Assembly: GCA_946998295.1 (NCBI GenBank)
Contig: CAMPYS010000002.1
Coordinates: 1 to 64,000, forward strand
Source: an uncultured Prevotella sp.
Lineage (GTDB): Bacteria > Bacteroidota > Bacteroidia > Bacteroidales > Bacteroidaceae
Length of the DNA: 64,000 nt
Direction of reading: 5' to 3'
The notes under the pieces were generated by a model. It searched no databases, was not told the DNA's origin, and was given only the letters and a program-made list of their open reading frames with translations. The translations under genes and the position numbers were made by a program. Below are positions 61,285-64,000 of this stretch, in pieces; the first letter of the stretch is position 1; each line of letters begins with the position of its first letter.

Positions 61285-62250
61285 TTATATCATACATCTA
61301 TAATGATCAACAACCCCTAAGAGCTGTTTATCCTTTGAACATACTAAAACAGTATGAACTTTGAATTTATTCATAATATTTTGTATTTCAGTAATTTTTG
61401 TATTAGGTGGAACCATCTTTGGTGCTCGTGTCATGATATCCTCTACTGTATGATTAAAGAATTGTGATTGCCATTTTTCCATAGCCCTTCTTATATCTCC
61501 ATCAGTTATTAGACCTATAACCTTATTATTTTCTATAGAAACACCAAGACCTAATTTCCCATTACTAACGTGTATAATAGCTTCTCCTAAGTGCATATTT
61601 TTAGGAATGATAGGCAAGTTATCAGTTTGCATAACATCTTGTGCAGTTGTTAGTAATTTTTTTCCAAGTTCTCCTCCAGGATGGAATTGTGCAAAGTCTT
61701 TTGGTCTAAACTGTCTTAGTTCCATTAGTGCAATAGCAATAGCATCCCCCATTACGAGAGCAGCTGTAGTAGAGCTTGTAGGAGCGAGATTTAATGGGCA
61801 TGCTTCTTTTTCCACTTTTACCTTTATATGTACAGTTGAATATTTTGCTAATAGTGAATTTTGGTTAGCACTCATACCTATTATAGGTATTTTCATGTTT
61901 AGTACAATAGGTATGAATCTAAGAAGTTCATCTGTTTGTCCAGAGTTAGATAATGCAAGTATTACATCATCTTTTGTCATTGCCCCTAAGTCTCCATGAT
62001 ATGCATCTAAAGGGTTTATAAAGAACGCAGGTGTACCTGTAGATGATAGTGTAGCAGCAATTTTAGCTCCAATGTTACCACTTTTGCCAACCCCAGTAAC
62101 AATTACCTTTCCTTTGCATTTAAATATTAGTTGTATTGCTTTATCAAAGTTTTCATCTATTTGGTTTATTAGATCTAAAGTTGCTTGTGCCTCATCCTTT
62201 ATACATTGTATAGCGTAATCTCTTATTTTCATATTATTTTTATCCCACAT
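61285..62250 (-). CDS. kdsD: Arabinose-5-phosphate isomerase (Kdo synthesis)
   Basis: A KpsF/GutQ-type sugar isomerase that converts ribulose-5-phosphate to arabinose-5-phosphate, the first step to Kdo. The SIS domain lies at about residues 35-175 (GKVIVTGVGKSGNIGAKIAATLSSTGTPAFFINPLDAYHGDLGAM, ALSNSGQTDELL, LAPTSSTTAALVMGDAIA), followed by two CBS domains (about 210-318, DVMQTDNLPIIPKN and GLITDGDIRRAMEK). The first Met (62250) is used here; Met7 (62232, MKIRDYA) is a plausible alternative. It sits 11 bp after kdsA, consistent with the pathway. Confidence 0.93.
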   Translation of the reverse strand: MWDKNNMKIRDYAIQCIKDEAQATLDLINQIDENFDKAIQLIFKCKGKVIVTGVGKSGNIGAKIAATLSSTGTPAFFINPLDAYHGDLGAMTKDDVILALSNSGQTDELLRFIPIVLNMKIPIIGMSANQNSLLAKYSTVHIKVKVEKEACPLNLAPTSSTTAALVMGDAIAIALMELRQFRPKDFAQFHPGGELGKKLLTTAQDVMQTDNLPIIPKNMHLGEAIIHVSNGKLGLGVSIENNKVIGLITDGDIRRAMEKWQSQFFNHTVEDIMTRAPKMVPPNTKITEIQNIMNKFKVHTVLVCSKDKQLLGVVDHYRCMI

Positions 62251-62261
62251 AGTAAAAGCTA

Positions 62262-63026
62262 TTATTTTTGTAATTTACCAATTAGGTTATCAAGTTTGTC
62301 CAATTCTAACATATTTGCAGCATCACTTTTTCCTTTATCAGGTTCAGGATGTACTTCAAAGAAAAAGCCGTTAGCTCCAAAAGCCTTAGCAGCTAATGCC
62401 ATAGCAGGGACAAACTTCCGATCACCTATTGTTTTTCCGTTTCCTGCACTCGGTCTTTGCACACTATGTGTACAGTCCATAATAACCGTATCTGTAAACT
62501 CTCTCATGTCAGGGATATTTCTAAAGTCTACTATTAAGTTGTTATATCCAAAAGAGTTTCCCCTTTCGGTTAGCCATACCTCTTTAGCTCCACTTTGTTT
62601 GCATTTTTCTACAGGAAATCTCATATCTCTACCACTTAGGAATTGTGCTTTTTTAATATTTATTATTTTCCCTGTTTTTGCAGCTGCTACGAGTAAATCA
62701 GTTTGTCTACATAAGAATGCAGGTATTTGTATTATATCTGCCACTTTTCCAACCTCTTTAGCTTGATAGGACTCATGAATATCCGTTAAAATTTTTATTC
62801 CATACTTATCTTTAACTTTTTTAAGCATGTTAAGTCCTTTTTCCAGTCCAGGTCCTCTGAACGAGTTAATACTTGTCCTATTAGCCTTATCAAAGCTGGC
62901 TTTAAAGATAATATCTATAGAATATTTTTTATTTAATCTTACTATTTCTTCAGCAATAGTGTATAGAAGTTCTTGGCATTCAATTACGCAAGGACCAGCA
63001 ATATATATATTATTATTCATTTTCAA
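62262..63026 (-). CDS. kdsA: 3-deoxy-8-phosphooctulonate synthase
   Basis: KdsA condenses arabinose-5-phosphate with phosphoenolpyruvate to form Kdo-8-phosphate for the LPS inner core. The barrel shows IYIAGPCVIECQELLY, FKASFDKANRTSINSFRGPGLEKGL, GIKILTDIHE, IIQIPAFLCRQTDLLVAAAKTGKIINIKKAQFLSG and MDCTHSVQRPSAGNGKTIGDRKFVPAMALAAKAFGANGFFFEVHPEPDKGKSDA; the last Asp/Glu/His set marks the metal-independent or metal-dependent active site. Length (254) is normal. Overlaps the mechanosensitive channel stop by 14 bp. Confidence 0.96.
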   Translation of the reverse strand: MKMNNNIYIAGPCVIECQELLYTIAEEIVRLNKKYSIDIIFKASFDKANRTSINSFRGPGLEKGLNMLKKVKDKYGIKILTDIHESYQAKEVGKVADIIQIPAFLCRQTDLLVAAAKTGKIINIKKAQFLSGRDMRFPVEKCKQSGAKEVWLTERGNSFGYNNLIVDFRNIPDMREFTDTVIMDCTHSVQRPSAGNGKTIGDRKFVPAMALAAKAFGANGFFFEVHPEPDKGKSDAANMLELDKLDNLIGKLQK

Positions 63027-64000
63027 TATGTTTCAGATTTATTTCTCTTTGTGGAAATGGTATTTCTATACCGTTATCATTAAGTGTATTATATATAGTT
63101 TCCATAATATTATCCTTAGCTTTAAAAAGTGTTATAGCCTTTACCCATGTAATTATTTGTAGAGTAATAGCACTATCGTCAAAGCTACTCATTTGTACGT
63201 TCACTCCCTTATTTTTATGTATACAGTCTAACTTTTTAATTGCTTTTATTAGTAGCTCTCTTGTTTTAGCAATATTTGTACCGTATGCCACTCCTACATT
63301 GATGGATAGAAGTTCGTAGCCATGATTTTTTGTAAGATTCTTATAGTTTTTAGTGAATAATTGTGAGTTTTGAAAAGCTATTACCGAGCCATCAGAACCC
63401 TCTATAATAGTCGAAGTATAATTTATCGAACTTACTTTACCTCTTATTCCATCGCATACAATCAGATCCCCTATTTTTATTCTCCCTGCCATTAATGATA
63501 TACCATAGTAAATATTTTCTAAGATATCTTTCATAGCAAAACCAATACCAGTAGAAAGACCTCCTGATACAACGACAATCCACGTGTTATTTACTTTGAA
63601 GATATTAAGCGCAGTAATTATCCATATACCCCATATTATGACTTTTTGAACATTAAAAATCATAACACTTTTTGCTACAGCTGTAGTAGGGTCATTAGTT
63701 GTTAGGTATAGCGAAATAAAGTCTTTTAAAGTATGGTTTATATATTTAAAAACATACCAAAGCACAATTATAATAGTTAGACTTAAGGCACTTACTTTAA
63801 AGTTAGGCAGATTAATAAAATTAGTTTTTATAACTTCCAATGTTATAGAGCTCAGATTAAATACAGCTGCTGCCCAGTATATAGCAAGTATAAACGAAAA
63901 TGCAACAGATGTTGGAATTAATACATAGTACACAAATTTGTATAACCATGTTTGTGTTATAATCTTATTTTTTAAATCTTTTTTCTTTCCATATAAGTAT
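63013..64000 (-). CDS. Mechanosensitive ion channel (MscS domain), C-terminal part
   Basis: The frame is open from 63013 to the window edge at 64000, so the N-terminal end lies outside; the GTG at 63933 is not a needed start. The visible part has three to four helices and the pore/TM3 segment VVVSGGLSTGIGFAMKDILENIYYGISLMAGRIKIGDLIVCDGIRGKV with the Gly-rich pore motif, then the beta domain and a closing IEIPFPQREINLKHIENE. It belongs to the larger MscS/MscK-type channels of Bacteroidales and protects cells from hypo-osmotic shock. It starts the mscS-kdsA-kdsD-cls row. Confidence 0.93.
   Translation of the reverse strand, partial: YLYGKKKDLKNKIITQTWLYKFVYYVLIPTSVAFSFILAIYWAAAVFNLSSITLEVIKTNFINLPNFKVSALSLTIIIVLWYVFKYINHTLKDFISLYLTTNDPTTAVAKSVMIFNVQKVIIWGIWIITALNIFKVNNTWIVVVSGGLSTGIGFAMKDILENIYYGISLMAGRIKIGDLIVCDGIRGKVSSINYTSTIIEGSDGSVIAFQNSQLFTKNYKNLTKNHGYELLSINVGVAYGTNIAKTRELLIKAIKKLDCIHKNKGVNVQMSSFDDSAITLQIITWVKAITLFKAKDNIMETIYNTLNDNGIEIPFPQREINLKHIENE

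Noticed and set aside
1..64000. CRISPR arrays, insertion sequences, prophage genes, tRNA or rRNA genes
   Set aside because: I read the intergenic stretches for direct repeats, transposase motifs and cloverleaf patterns and found none that I could support; short tRNA genes within long AT-rich gaps could still be missed by eye.

Overview
This window is an AT-rich piece (roughly 30-35 % G+C by eye) of a Bacteroidales chromosome, most likely Prevotellaceae. The evidence is the TAnnTTTG -7 promoter box seen upstream of many genes, a fused MurF-alanine racemase, SusC-like TonB receptors, secreted proteins with a type IX-style C-terminal tail, the EtfB-EtfA-acyl-CoA dehydrogenase trio and Bacteroidales-specific families (DUF4876, DUF6850). 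The lineage is inferred from gene content; no 16S or marker search was possible.

Layout. 1-211 is the C-terminal end of a type I restriction specificity subunit. 425-4051 (+) is the etfB-etfA-acyl-CoA dehydrogenase operon. 4213-12512 (-) is a five-gene operon for a TonB receptor, a DUF4876 lipoprotein, a DUF6850 outer-membrane protein and two secreted proteins. 12618-13233 is the scar of a deleted type II restriction-modification system (Eco47II/Sau96I-like), followed by xpt. 13989-17143 (+) carries a CCA-adding-type nucleotidyltransferase, pyrK and pyrD. 17197-23624 (-) is murF-alr, rmuC, nfeD, an SPFH protein and a WecB-like protein that lacks catalytic residues. 23769-30757 (+) holds a MATE exporter, a U32 peptidase, a lipoprotein with a zinc ribbon and a second TonB receptor.

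30871-57218 (-) is a large surface-polysaccharide locus of about 26 kb. It contains a PglC-like initiating transferase, six or seven glycosyltransferases, a Wzx flippase, an EpsG/Wzy-type polymerase, two acyltransferases, a pyruvyl transferase, a nitroreductase-like protein, two DegT aminotransferases, a phosphoethanolamine-transferase-like sulfatase-fold enzyme, and two copies of an unusual pair: an ATP-grasp ligase next to a DAP/ornithine-decarboxylase-fold enzyme. Two poly-G tracts inside coding regions (G7, which breaks the phosphoethanolamine transferase, and G10, in frame in an acyltransferase) point to phase variation of the glycan. A roughly 550-nt leader with hairpins and a 19-codon ORF precedes the locus.

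57998-59905 (+) holds a candidate structured RNA and two LuxR-type regulators; the first fuses a RIC/hemerythrin di-iron module to the DNA-binding domain. 59935-64000 (-) holds a mechanosensitive channel (cut by the window edge), kdsA and kdsD for Kdo synthesis and a phospholipase D/cardiolipin synthase-like protein.

The best candidates for something undescribed are the duplicated ATP-grasp plus decarboxylase modules (inferred amino-acid-derived decoration of the glycan), the poly-G switches, the structured RNA at 58034-58205 and the conserved but catalytically altered WecB-like protein.
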